From Myxococcota bacterium (lineage in GTDB: Bacteria > Myxococcota > Polyangia > GCA-2747355 > JAKLHH01): 27,284 bases of DNA. Location: assembly GCA_022710245.1 (NCBI GenBank), contig JAKLHH010000005.1:1-27284 (forward strand), given 5' to 3'. The translations under genes were made by a program, and so were the position numbers. Shown piece after piece: positions 10,595 to 17,550 of the stretch. Under the pieces are notes generated by a model, which worked only from the letters and a program-made list of their open reading frames with translations, did not search any database and was not told the origin of the DNA. Numbering within the stretch: the stretch's first letter is position 1; each line of letters opens with the position of its first letter.

Positions 10595-10647
10595 ATCGTA
10601 GCCGGGAAGGGTCTCGATTGCCAAGCCAGGCCTCTCGACGCTACAAC
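10595..10647. promoter_or_regulatory. Back-to-back divergent promoters sharing a -35 element
   Basis: Plus strand: TTGCCA (10618-10623), 18 bases, TACAAC (10642-10647). Minus strand: TTGGCA (10624-10619), 18 bases, TACGAT (10600-10595). The two -35 boxes lie on the same TTGCCAA, so polymerase can occupy only one at a time. The plus start falls at about 10654, the GTG of the adaptor gene, predicting a leaderless mRNA. The minus transcript leads into the HlyD fusion and transporter. Confidence 0.55.
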
Positions 10648-10653
10648 CGTGGG

Positions 10654-11667
10654 GTGAGCCCCTCGCTGCACGGCCGCCCGCTTCGCGCTGTCCTCGGCTG
10701 GGTCCTGCTGCTCGCCGCCTGCTCGAGGAGCGACGAGCGCGGCGCGGGCCGTCCCACCGGGCCCGCGGCGCGGCCCAGCGCGGCCCGCCGCGCGCCCGCG
10801 GCCGACGACGGCTTCATCGGCGTGCTGGTCTCCGGTCACGCCGTCGACGTCGCCGCCGAGCTCGAGGGGCAGGTGCGCCAGGTGCTGATCCGCCTCGGCG
10901 AGACCGTGGAGCGGGGCGGTCGCATCGCGCTGATCGACGACCGCCTGGTGCGCCAGAAGCTGGCCATGGCTCGCGCGACGCTGCAGGCCGCGCAGGCCCA
11001 GGAGGCGAAGGCGCGGCTCGAGCAGGAGGAGGCGCTGCAGCGGCTCGGGCGGCGCCAGTAGGTGCCCGGCTCGGTCTCCAAGGAGGAGCTGGAGACGGCG
11101 CGCTTCAAGCTGAGCTCGAGCCGGGCGGAGACCCGGATCTCGAGCGCGCGCGTCGCCGAGGAGCAGGCGAGGGTCGAGGAGCTCAGCGCGCAGCTCGGCA
11201 AGTCCGTGGTCCGCGCGCCGTTCGCGGGCTCGACCACGCTGCGCTACGTCGACGAGGGCTCCATCGTCAAGCCGGGCCAGCCCATCGTGCGGCTGCTCAG
11301 CACCGGCGGGCAGCGCATCCGCTTCGCCGTGCCGCCGGAGCAGTCGGCGCGCACCGTCGTCGGCCGCGCGCTCCGCTTCGTCATCCCGGCGCTCGGCCTG
11401 ACCCTCGCCGGCAAGGTCACCCACACGGCGCGGGAGGTCGATCCGGCCTCCCAGCTGGTCTTCGTCGAGGCCGAGGTCGCGGGCGGCGATGACGAGCGCC
11501 TGAAGGCCGGGCTGGTGGGCCGCGTCCACCTGCTCGAGGTGGCGAGCGCGGGGGCTAGCGCACCTGCACCCCGAGCGACGCCGGCAGGCTCCCCAGCGCC
11601 GCCTGCAGCTCGGCCTGCTGGATCGCCCGCTCCGCGCGCGCCTGCACCTGCTCCCGCTCGGCCGTGA
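10654..11667 (+). pseudogene. Membrane-fusion (MFP) lipoprotein adaptor, interrupted by in-frame TAG
   Basis: One reading frame from GTG 10654 to TGA 11667, broken by TAG at 11059-11061. The N-terminal part has a lipoprotein signal (VLGWVLLLAAC), a first lipoyl half (VSGHAVDVAAELEGQVRQVLIRLGETVERGGRIALID) and the start of an alpha hairpin. The part after the stop continues without shift: the hairpin (PGSVSKEELETARFKLSSS), second lipoyl half (SVVRAPFAGSTTLRYVDEGSIVKPGQPI) and beta-barrel. An RND/MFP-type adaptor of about 337 residues was therefore split by one base substitution, by suppression, or by a sequence error. The stop cuts the hairpin that would meet a TolC channel. The low-complexity C-terminus (Ala/Pro-rich) runs antisense into the TolC gene for 113 bases. 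No RND pump is present. Confidence 0.78.
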
Positions 11668-13219
11668 TCAGCGCCTCCTGCGCGCGCAGGAGCTCGTCGG
11701 CGGTGCCGAGGCCGGCGCTGAACTTCTTCTGCGCCTCGGCGAGGTAGCTGCGGCCCTTGGCCGCGCTGCGGTCGGCCGCCGCCAGCCGCCGCCCGCTCTC
11801 CTGCCGGCGCAGGCTCGCGTCGCGCACCTCGATGATGATCCGCGCGCGCAGCGCGGCCGCCTCGAGCTGCAGCCGGCGCAGCGCGAGCTCGCGCGCGCGG
11901 GCCTCGCTGGTGCGGACCGCGCTGCTCAGGGGGAGCTCGAGCTTCAGCCCGATCTGGCCGAACGGCATCTTGCCGCTGACGAGCTGCCGCCAGGCGAGGT
12001 CCTGGCCGCCGCGCAGCGCGTCGGCCGGGCAGAAGACCTGGTTCGGGACGGGGGTGCAGGTGCTCTCGCCGGCGAGCGAGGCGAGCCCGATGGTCCCCTC
12101 GAGATCGAGCCGGGGCAGGGCCGCGTTCCTGGCCGTCTCGAGGCGGAGGCCGGCGGCGCGCGCCCTCTCGCCGACCGCCGCGAGCTCCGGGCGCTCCCGG
12201 AGCGCCGTCGAGACGAGCGCGTCGAGCGCGGGCCTCGCGGTCGTCGGCGCGCCCTCCCCGTCGGGGCCCGCGGGCCGGTCCGTGGCCCAGAGGGCGCGGC
12301 CGAGCGAGGCGAGCTCGCCGCTGTCGATGAGCAGCAGGAGCTCCTTCTCGGCCGCGGTCCGCGCCAGCTCGGCGACGCTCCGCAGCTGCCGGCGTGAGGC
12401 CAGGCGCGCCTCGATCTCGAGGAGCTCGAGCTGCGAGAGGGTGCCTGCGCGCAGCCGCCGCTGGCCCAGCTCGAGCTGCCCTTCGGTGAGGCGCTGGGCG
12501 CGCTCGGCCACGGCCACCTCCTCCTGGCGCGTGGCGAGCTGCCAGTAGGCGCGGGAGACCTGCAGCAGCTGCTCGGCCACGACCGCGCGGGTCTCGGCCA
12601 GGCTGGCGCGCTGATCGAGGCGGCTCGCCTGGAGCTCGCTCCTCAGCGTGTGCCGGCCCACGCCTCTCAGCAGCGGCTGCTTGAGCTGGAGCTGCAGGCG
12701 GTTCGCGTGCCGCGGGTCGAGCCAGGCGGCGCCGAGGGTCGACCAGGAGATGTCCGATTGCAGGCCGAGGCTGTAGCTGAGGCCGGAGCCGATCGGCAGG
12801 ACCCCGCCCAGCGCGAGCTGGTAGCCGAACGTGGTCTGGTCGTAGAAGCTCTCGCTCTCGTTGAACGCGTAGTACGAGGCGGCCCGCTCGCGGCTGAAGC
12901 TGGTCGAGGCGGTGAGCGTGGGGACGAAGGCGCCGAGGTTCGTGTCGACGGCGATCTGCGTCTCGAGCTCCTGCGTGCGCTTGAGCGCGAGCGTCGGGCT
13001 CCGCTCCAGCGCCCGCGCGATGGCCTCGCGCAGGGAGAGGCGGAGGAATTTGCCCTTGATCGCGGAGCCTCCGTAGGAGGCGAGCAGGGCAAATTCGGGC
13101 TCGGCGTCGGCGAGGCCGGCGCTGCCGGCGAGGACGATCCCGCAGAGCAGGACGCCAGCGGGCGTCCGTGGGCGTCTCCGACGGTGGCTGGCCGCAGCCC
13201 GAGTGGATGGCGAAGTCAT
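11555..13219 (-). CDS. TolC-family outer membrane efflux channel
   Basis: 554 aa from ATG 13219, chosen for CAGGAG 5 bases upstream and a signal peptide (RTPAGVLLCGIVLAGSAGLADA). Longer readings run into the neighbouring C39-like gene. The protein shows the TolC duplication: LSLREAIARALERSPTLALKRTQELETQ begins the first repeat and RPALDALVSTALRERPELAAVGERARAAGLRLETARNAALPRLDL begins the second, each followed by beta-strand then long heptad-rich helices. Length is slightly above the usual 420-500. It would form the outer-membrane exit for the HlyD-ABC export unit and/or the broken MFP adaptor. A gene so close to an ABC/HlyD pair suggests type I-like secretion of the RiPP, but the pairing is inferred. 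Its end overlaps the convergent adaptor reading frame. Confidence 0.88.
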   Translation of the reverse strand: MTSPSTRAAASHRRRRPRTPAGVLLCGIVLAGSAGLADAEPEFALLASYGGSAIKGKFLRLSLREAIARALERSPTLALKRTQELETQIAVDTNLGAFVPTLTASTSFSRERAASYYAFNESESFYDQTTFGYQLALGGVLPIGSGLSYSLGLQSDISWSTLGAAWLDPRHANRLQLQLKQPLLRGVGRHTLRSELQASRLDQRASLAETRAVVAEQLLQVSRAYWQLATRQEEVAVAERAQRLTEGQLELGQRRLRAGTLSQLELLEIEARLASRRQLRSVAELARTAAEKELLLLIDSGELASLGRALWATDRPAGPDGEGAPTTARPALDALVSTALRERPELAAVGERARAAGLRLETARNAALPRLDLEGTIGLASLAGESTCTPVPNQVFCPADALRGGQDLAWRQLVSGKMPFGQIGLKLELPLSSAVRTSEARARELALRRLQLEAAALRARIIIEVRDASLRRQESGRRLAAADRSAAKGRSYLAEAQKKFSAGLGTADELLRAQEALITAEREQVQARAERAIQQAELQAALGSLPASLGVQVR

Positions 13220-13259
13220 GCGCGCTCCTGAGCGGGGCCGCGCCCCGGTGAGGAGCCGC

Positions 13260-13289
13260 ATTGTACGCCGCCCTGACGGGCGAGGGCGA
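13260..13289 (-). promoter_or_regulatory. Promoter of TolC gene
   Basis: On the minus strand TACAAT (13265-13260) with TCGCCC (13289-13284) 18 bases upstream; the -35 is weak. The predicted start near 13253 leaves a leader of about 33 bases including CAGGAG. Confidence 0.4.
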
Positions 13290-13319
13290 GTCGCCCCGCG
13301 CCTCGACGACGGGGCTGGG

Positions 13320-14046
13320 CTACGGCGCGCGGCGCACCACGACCACGTGATCGCCGTCGCCCCACCACTGGCCCTCGTAAGTTGTAGTGGAGCTCCTGCA
13401 GCAGGTGGTCGCGCTCGATCCAGCCGAGGCTCCCCGCCTGCGCGTGCGCCACGAACTCGCGACCGTTCTCCGCGTGGACCTGGTGGAGCACGAGCCAGTG
13501 CGCGTTCTTCGGCCCCCAGCGCAGGACCACGGCGACCGGGTGGCCGGCCTGGACCTCGCGCTTGATCCGGTCCCAGCGGTCGGGGTGGTCGACGCCGGAG
13601 AGGCTCACCCGCTCCACCTCGAGCCCGCCCTGCTCGTCGGCCGCGTGCTGGAGCGCCCTGCCCACCGCCTCCGTGCTCGACCCCCAGCGCTGGATGCCGC
13701 CCGGCAGCCAGGTCCAGACGTCCCACCCGGCCACCGTGGCCTCGTCGAGCTTGCTCGGGTCGCCGGTCGCGAAGCGCATCGCGTTGACCACCGCGACCGC
13801 ACCGCAGGTCTGGCCCCCCTGCTGCGGTGAGACGCCAGCCTGGCCCCCGGGGAAGATCGTCGCCGGCGGCGAGAGCGGCTGCAGATCCTCGTCGGCGACC
13901 GGCGGCTTCTTCCCCCAGGAGGAGGCCTCGCGCTGCCCGCCGAGGTCCTGCTCCTCGCCGCTCTCCTCGAGGACGCCCGGCTCGCAGCCGGCGAGGAGCC
14001 CGAGGAGCAGAGCGCTCAGGAGCACCGTTGCATTCCGCTTCAACAT
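13320..14046 (-). CDS. C39-like cysteine peptidase lipoprotein with 3' frameshift
   Basis: Starts at ATG 14046 (GGAGG 4 bases upstream) with a lipoprotein signal (MLKRNATVLLSALLLGLLAGC). After a linker, QQGGQTCGAVAVVNAM carries the Gln-x-x-Cys pattern of papain-like C39_2 domains, and AHWLVLHQV supplies the His; the usual Asp is not obvious (EFVAHAQAG). Near the end the frame breaks: as written it reads HYNLRGPVVGRRRS... into Arg-rich sequence across the TolC start, ending at 13216. Dropping one of the two A's at 13379-13380 gives HYNYEGQWWGDGDHVVVVRR and a stop at 13320, a sensible end of about 241 aa. It could be a second maturation peptidase in the periplasm or unrelated to the RiPP. A true frameshift and a read error are equally possible. 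Confidence 0.7.
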
Positions 14047-14073
14047 CGCACCTCCGTGGCCGCCGAGCCCCGG

Positions 14074-14089
14074 TGCAAGGAGCGCGCCC
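14074..14089 (-). promoter_or_regulatory. Weak sigma-54-like element upstream of C39-like gene
   Basis: GGGCGC-GCTCC-TTGCA on the minus strand has correct GG-GC spacing and a perfect -12 half but two changes in the -24 half. The predicted start near 14063 would leave a 17-base leader that holds GGAGG, which fits. Confidence 0.28.
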
Positions 14090-14248
14090 TCGCTGCCGCT
14101 GGATCTTCGAGGCCCTTCGGGCGGCAGCTCGGCCCGCGCTGGGGGAGCCGCCCCCCGTGTGGCCACGCGAGTGTTCACCGGCGCAGAGGCGCGAGCCCGG
14201 GTGGTCATCGGCGCGAGGGGCCCTGGCCGCGAGCCTCGTGCGTCGGGG

Positions 14249-15247
14249 TCAGTCGCCGTCGCCGAGGAACTCGAGCAGCGCGCGGTTGACCTCGGCTGGA
14301 CGCTCGAGGTTCGGCGCGTGGCGCGTCCGGTCGATGACCTGCAGCCGGGCGGCGCTGCCCAGCTCGCGGGCGAGCCGCTCCCCGAGCGCGAGGGGGAAGA
14401 CCGGATCGTCACGGCCCCAGAGGATCAGCGTGGGGGCCGCGAGCGGAGCCCCCGGCCGGGCGGCCCGCGCGCCGAGCTCGCCGAGGAGGCCGTCGACGAG
14501 CCGCAGCTGCTCGCGCCGCCGCGGACCGTAGAGCTCGCGCAGCGCCTGGCGGGCCGCGAAGTCGGGCATCCAGGGCGGGTCGTGATAGGCGAGCGTGAGG
14601 AGCCGCCGGACGCCGGCGACGTCCTCGGGGACGAGGACGCGGCCGATCTCCGTCACCCCGAAGCGCGCGCAGAGCGCCTGGTAGTCTGCGCGGTCGTAGC
14701 TGCGCCCGGGGCTGTCCATCAGCACCAGCCGTCGCACCGCCTGCGGCCGCTCCCGCGCGAGCTCCTGGACCACCAGCCCTCCGTAGGAGATCCCCACCCA
14801 GTCCGCGGCCCCGAGCTTCAGGTGGTCGTGCAGCGCGAGGAGCGCGCGGGCCTGATCGGCGAGGGAGCAGCTCTCGGTGCTCGAGCGGCTCCCGCCGAAC
14901 CAGAGGAGATCGGGGATGACGAGCCGCCGCCCCGCGAGCGCCTGGACCTGCGGGTGCCAGGTCCAGACCCCGTCGCCCCCGAAGCCGTGGACGAGCACCA
15001 GCGCGCGGCCGGCGCCGCCGCCCTCCCAGAGGTGCACGCGCGCCGCACCCAGCGCCAGGTCGCGCGGCTGCAGGCCAGCCTTGCGCAGCGTCCGCTCGTG
15101 GCTCCCGCGCTGGCACTCGACGACGTTGCAGCCGAGGAGCGAGACGGCGAGCAGCGCTGCACGGAGCGCGCGGGGCAGCGCTGCACGGAGCGCGCGCGGC
15201 AGCGCCGCGGAGCGGGTGCGCGGCCGGATCACCAGCCCCGCGCTCAC
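14249..15247 (-). CDS. Alpha/beta-hydrolase lipoprotein
   Basis: 332 aa from GTG 15247. A long N-terminus ends in lipobox SLLGC (Cys40). The hydrolase core follows: oxyanion HGFG (87-90), nucleophile elbow GISYGG with Ser154, acid in WGRDDPVF (Asp280 or 281) and His310 in DRTRHAPN, all in the usual order, with a helical cap between. The fold is the single-domain esterase/lipase-like type; the substrate cannot be read from sequence. It is predicted to be anchored in the envelope. The GTGA at 15244-15247 overlaps the stop of the upstream membrane protein gene, so the two are probably co-translated. The codons before the lipobox consist of a tandem 24-base repeat. Confidence 0.82.
   Translation of the reverse strand: MSAGLVIRPRTRSAALPRALRAALPRALRAALLAVSLLGCNVVECQRGSHERTLRKAGLQPRDLALGAARVHLWEGGGAGRALVLVHGFGGDGVWTWHPQVQALAGRRLVIPDLLWFGGSRSSTESCSLADQARALLALHDHLKLGAADWVGISYGGLVVQELARERPQAVRRLVLMDSPGRSYDRADYQALCARFGVTEIGRVLVPEDVAGVRRLLTLAYHDPPWMPDFAARQALRELYGPRRREQLRLVDGLLGELGARAARPGAPLAAPTLILWGRDDPVFPLALGERLARELGSAARLQVIDRTRHAPNLERPAEVNRALLEFLGDGD
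15151..15214. repeat. 24-base tandem repeat in hydrolase signal region
   Basis: Two nearly identical 24-base units (15151-15174 and 15175-15198, differing at one base) plus a partial third copy. In the gene's frame each encodes LPRALRAA, lengthening the positively charged part ahead of the signal core. It may expand or contract by slippage without breaking the frame. Confidence 0.7.
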
Positions 15248-16050
15248 CTGAGCTGGATGGTGACGCTGCGGATCGGCGTCTGTGCGTGGAGCGGGAGCAG
15301 CAGCGCCTCGATCGCCTTGCTCAGCCGCCGGTGGCTCCGGTTCGCGGTCGGTGAGTCATTGTGGCCGCCGTAGAGGTCCCGGGTGCGGATCGTCTGCCCC
15401 AGGCCGAGCACGGTGCCGCTCAGCGTCGGAGCGGGGTCCCGGCGACGCGCGAGACCCCGCGCGGCGTCGAGGACCAGGCCGGGGTCTGCCGGCGCTCGCT
15501 CGAGGACGACCTGCAGCGTGAAGTCCGGCGCGTACGCCTCGGCCAGGAGCTCCTCGAGGCCGACCACCGGGAACGGCAGGTCGCGCAGCCAGCGGCGCTC
15601 CTGCTCGAGCGCGCGGCGCAGGTAGCCGCGGAGCCCGAGCTGGAGCAGCCCGAAGAGGAGCGCGGCGGGGAGGAGCGAGGCCGCGAAGTAGAGCTCCTCG
15701 AAGCGGTGGAAGTGGCGGTGGAGCGCGGGCGAGCCGTGCTCGCAGATCGCGTAGCTCGCCGCGCTGACGATGGCGACGCAGGCGATGCCGCTCACGATCT
15801 GCCCGACCCGCGAGCTCGCGCGACCGACCCGCCTGACGCTGTCCTGGCGCCGACGCTCGGCTGCGGCGTCGGCCTTCGCCAGCTCCCGGTTGGCCCGGCC
15901 CTCGGCTCGGCGCGCCGCGCCGCGCTGGGTCCCGGTGGCTCCCCGGTGTCGGGTGTGCGGAAGTCCCCGGTCACGCGCTCCTCCGTCTCCGCTGAGCGTC
16001 CAGAGTACCGCACCGTCACCGCGAGGACGAGATCGACAGCTGGAGGCCAC
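15244..16050 (-). CDS. Two-TM protein of unknown function, 5' end uncertain
   Basis: Reading from 16050 gives 268 aa, but only the part downstream of about 15920 looks coding. It holds a charged coiled-coil-like stretch (RANRELAKADAAAERRRQDSV), TM1 (IVSGIACVAIVSAASYAI), TM2 (LYFAASLLPAALLFGLLQLGL) and a soluble C-terminus. Upstream of about 15920 the third-codon GC bias is better in another frame, which reads PPAVDLVLAVTVRYSGRSAE...VTGDFRTPDTGEPP. A one-base frameshift near 15890-15930, or a start further downstream, is therefore likely. It overlaps the hydrolase start by 4 bases and precedes it in one transcript. The family is not recognised. Confidence 0.5.
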   Translation of the reverse strand: MASSCRSRPRGDGAVLWTLSGDGGARDRGLPHTRHRGATGTQRGAARRAEGRANRELAKADAAAERRRQDSVRRVGRASSRVGQIVSGIACVAIVSAASYAICEHGSPALHRHFHRFEELYFAASLLPAALLFGLLQLGLRGYLRRALEQERRWLRDLPFPVVGLEELLAEAYAPDFTLQVVLERAPADPGLVLDAARGLARRRDPAPTLSGTVLGLGQTIRTRDLYGGHNDSPTANRSHRRLSKAIEALLLPLHAQTPIRSVTIQLR

Positions 16051-16151
16051 GACAGCGACGCGGTCGCAGAGGCCTGAGGCGCTCCGGGGTGGGAGCTCAG
16101 AAATCTGTCGCCGTCGTCGCGCAAGCGCCGGGGATCGCTGATCGCGACGGG

Positions 16152-16167
16152 TGGCATGCGGGCTGCA
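16152..16167 (+). promoter_or_regulatory. Sigma-54 promoter of first Tat lipoprotein
   Basis: TGGCAT-GCGGG-CTGCA with 12-base GG-GC spacing; predicted start near 16178 and a 22-base leader to ATG 16200. The block upstream matches the paralogous promoter at 26958: GCGCAAsCGCCGrGGATC begins 33 bases before GTGGCATGC in both. Confidence 0.58.
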
Positions 16168-16199
16168 CCCCAGGGCCGCGGACTGCCGCGAGCACGACC

Positions 16200-16625
16200 A
16201 TGACCAAGCGCACCTTTCGAAGCCCCTCTGCTGACGAGCCGCTCACGCCGAGCTACCCCACCCTGGAGCAGTTCGATCACGGTCGACGCGAGTTCCTCGG
16301 GAGGCTGGCCGCGCTCGGCGCGCTCCTCGGGGCCGGCGCCCTGGCCGCCGGCTGCGGGTCGCGCAGCGTCGGCGTCGCCCCGGATCAGGGCACGGTGCCG
16401 CCGCGGAAGGCAGACGGGGGACCGGTCGGACCGGACGGGCCGGTGAACCAGGGCGGCGCGCCGGCGCCGGACGCCCGGCTCGATCGCACCCCGCCTGGCC
16501 CCGACGCGAACCAGATCGAGGGTGACGTGGCGGGTCCCGACGCTCGCATCGACCTCCCCGATCAGGGCTGGCCGCTCAGCGGCGAGGCGCCGGCGATGGA
16601 CGCCGCGATCGATCCCAAGCCCTGA
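16200..16625 (+). CDS. Short Tat-type lipoprotein, paralogue of 27011 gene
   Basis: 141 aa from ATG 16200, chosen because the partner at 27011 starts with the same MTKRxFRxP and because the promoter lies just upstream. The N-terminus TPSYPTLEQFDHGRREFLGR then a hydrophobic run ending LAAGC is a twin-arginine signal (RREFLG) joined to a lipobox, so export folded and lipid-anchored is predicted. The mature part is low complexity, rich in Pro, Asp, Gly and Ala (DARLDRTPPGPDAN, GPDARIDLPDQGWP), with no recognisable domain and a single Cys at the lipidation site. A Tat signal on such a small disordered protein is odd, since Tat normally serves folded or cofactor-bearing proteins. The function is unknown. 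Confidence 0.72.
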   Translation: MTKRTFRSPSADEPLTPSYPTLEQFDHGRREFLGRLAALGALLGAGALAAGCGSRSVGVAPDQGTVPPRKADGGPVGPDGPVNQGGAPAPDARLDRTPPGPDANQIEGDVAGPDARIDLPDQGWPLSGEAPAMDAAIDPKP

Positions 16626-16697
16626 GCGCGTCGCTCGCGCCTTCCTTCTTCTCTTCTTGCTGTGCAGCTCGTCGAACCGTTGGCTGATCGGTTCGCG

Positions 16698-16725
16698 TTG
16701 CCTGCCTCCGCGCCGGTGCTAGGAT
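16698..16725 (+). promoter_or_regulatory. Promoter of Imm51 fusion gene
   Basis: TTGCCT (16698-16703), 16 bases, TAGGAT (16720-16725). The start near 16732 leaves a short leader with GGAGGG (16737-16742), 8 bases from ATG 16751. Confidence 0.55.
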
Positions 16726-16750
16726 GCACGTCGAGCGGAGGGAATCGACA

Positions 16751-17521
16751 ATGGCCACCAAGAAGGCCGTGAGCAAGAAGGCACCGGCGAAGAAGAAGGC
16801 GCCCGCGAAGAAGAAGGCGCCCGCGAAGAAGAAGGCGCCCACGAAGAAGGCGCCCGCGAAGAAGGCGCCCGTGAAGAAGGCGCCCGTGAAGAAGGCGCCC
16901 GTGAAGAAGGCGCCCGTGAAGAAGGCGCCCGTGAAGAAGGCCCCGGCGAAGAAGGCGCCCGTGAAGGCCGCCCCGGCGGCAGCGGTGAAGAAGGCCCCGG
17001 CGAAGAAGCTCGCCCCGCCCGCACCGGCGAAGAAGAAGGCGGCCGTGATGGCGCCGGCGCAGCTGAGTCCGGACGAGCTGGCGATCAGGCCCGCGATCAG
17101 GAAGCGCAAGGCACCCCCCGAGCAGGCTCCCGGGGCGGCCGCGCCGGTGGAGTCAGCGCCTGCGGGAGCGGCGCCCGCACCTGCGGGGACCCCCGCGCTG
17201 GCGCCGTTCCAGCTGGTGGAGACGAGCCCCGGTCACCACTCGTTGCTGCTCACCGAGTTCGACGAGGCCGCGCCTGTCTTCGAGGAGGCGGGCCACGACG
17301 CGGGGGGCTATGCCTGGGCGGCCGTGGCGGCCGCGATCCTGGCCGAGCACCCCGAGCTTGCGTCGCGCTGCAACCTCGACCCCGAGGCGAGCATGTTCTG
17401 CGCCTACGGCGAGGAGCGCGCCGCGCTCGAGTCCCTCGGCCACCTCCTCGCCAGCGCCTGGCGCGACCACGCCGCCCTCGCGCTCCTGGCCAAGGCCGCG
17501 CCCTGGGACGAGTGGGACTGA
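16751..17521 (+). CDS. Histone-H1-like Lys/Ala/Pro tail fused to an Imm51-like domain
   Basis: 256 aa from ATG 16751, set by GGAGGG 8 bases upstream and a good promoter. Residues 1 to about 100 are KKAPAKK/KKAPVKK repeats, like the C-terminal tail of histone H1 and the bacterial proteins that bind DNA through it. A Pro/Ala linker follows. Residues 152-256 (PFQLVETSPGHHSLLLTEFDE...EEAGHDAGGYAWAAVA...HPELASRCNLDPEASMFCAYGE) resemble immunity protein 51 (Imm51), a family assigned to polymorphic toxin systems: the SLLLT, GGY-W, LDPEASMF-AY and following Leu pattern fits. No toxin gene is adjacent. The fold call is from memory of the family pattern and needs a profile search. DNA or polyanion binding is inferred from charge. 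Confidence 0.75.
   Translation: MATKKAVSKKAPAKKKAPAKKKAPAKKKAPTKKAPAKKAPVKKAPVKKAPVKKAPVKKAPVKKAPAKKAPVKAAPAAAVKKAPAKKLAPPAPAKKKAAVMAPAQLSPDELAIRPAIRKRKAPPEQAPGAAAPVESAPAGAAPAPAGTPALAPFQLVETSPGHHSLLLTEFDEAAPVFEEAGHDAGGYAWAAVAAAILAEHPELASRCNLDPEASMFCAYGEERAALESLGHLLASAWRDHAALALLAKAAPWDEWD
16776..17041. repeat. Tandem 15- and 18-base repeats encoding KKAPV/KKKAPA
   Basis: First 18-base units (AAGAAGAAGGCGCCCGCG) then 15-base units (AAGAAGGCGCCCGTG) in tandem, degenerating at the 3' end. All unit lengths are multiples of three, so copy number can vary in frame. Confidence 0.85.
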
Positions 17522-17550
17522 CCGACGGCGGTCGTGTTACCCTCTAGGGG

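Noticed and set aside
13216..13319. Arg-rich C-terminus of the C39-like lipoprotein as genuine coding sequence
   Set aside because: It crosses the TolC start and promoter, while the +1 frame gives a well-formed ending and stop at 13320.
16751..17041. Repeat units as a CRISPR-like array
   Set aside because: No spacers; units are contiguous in-frame codons for KKAPV.
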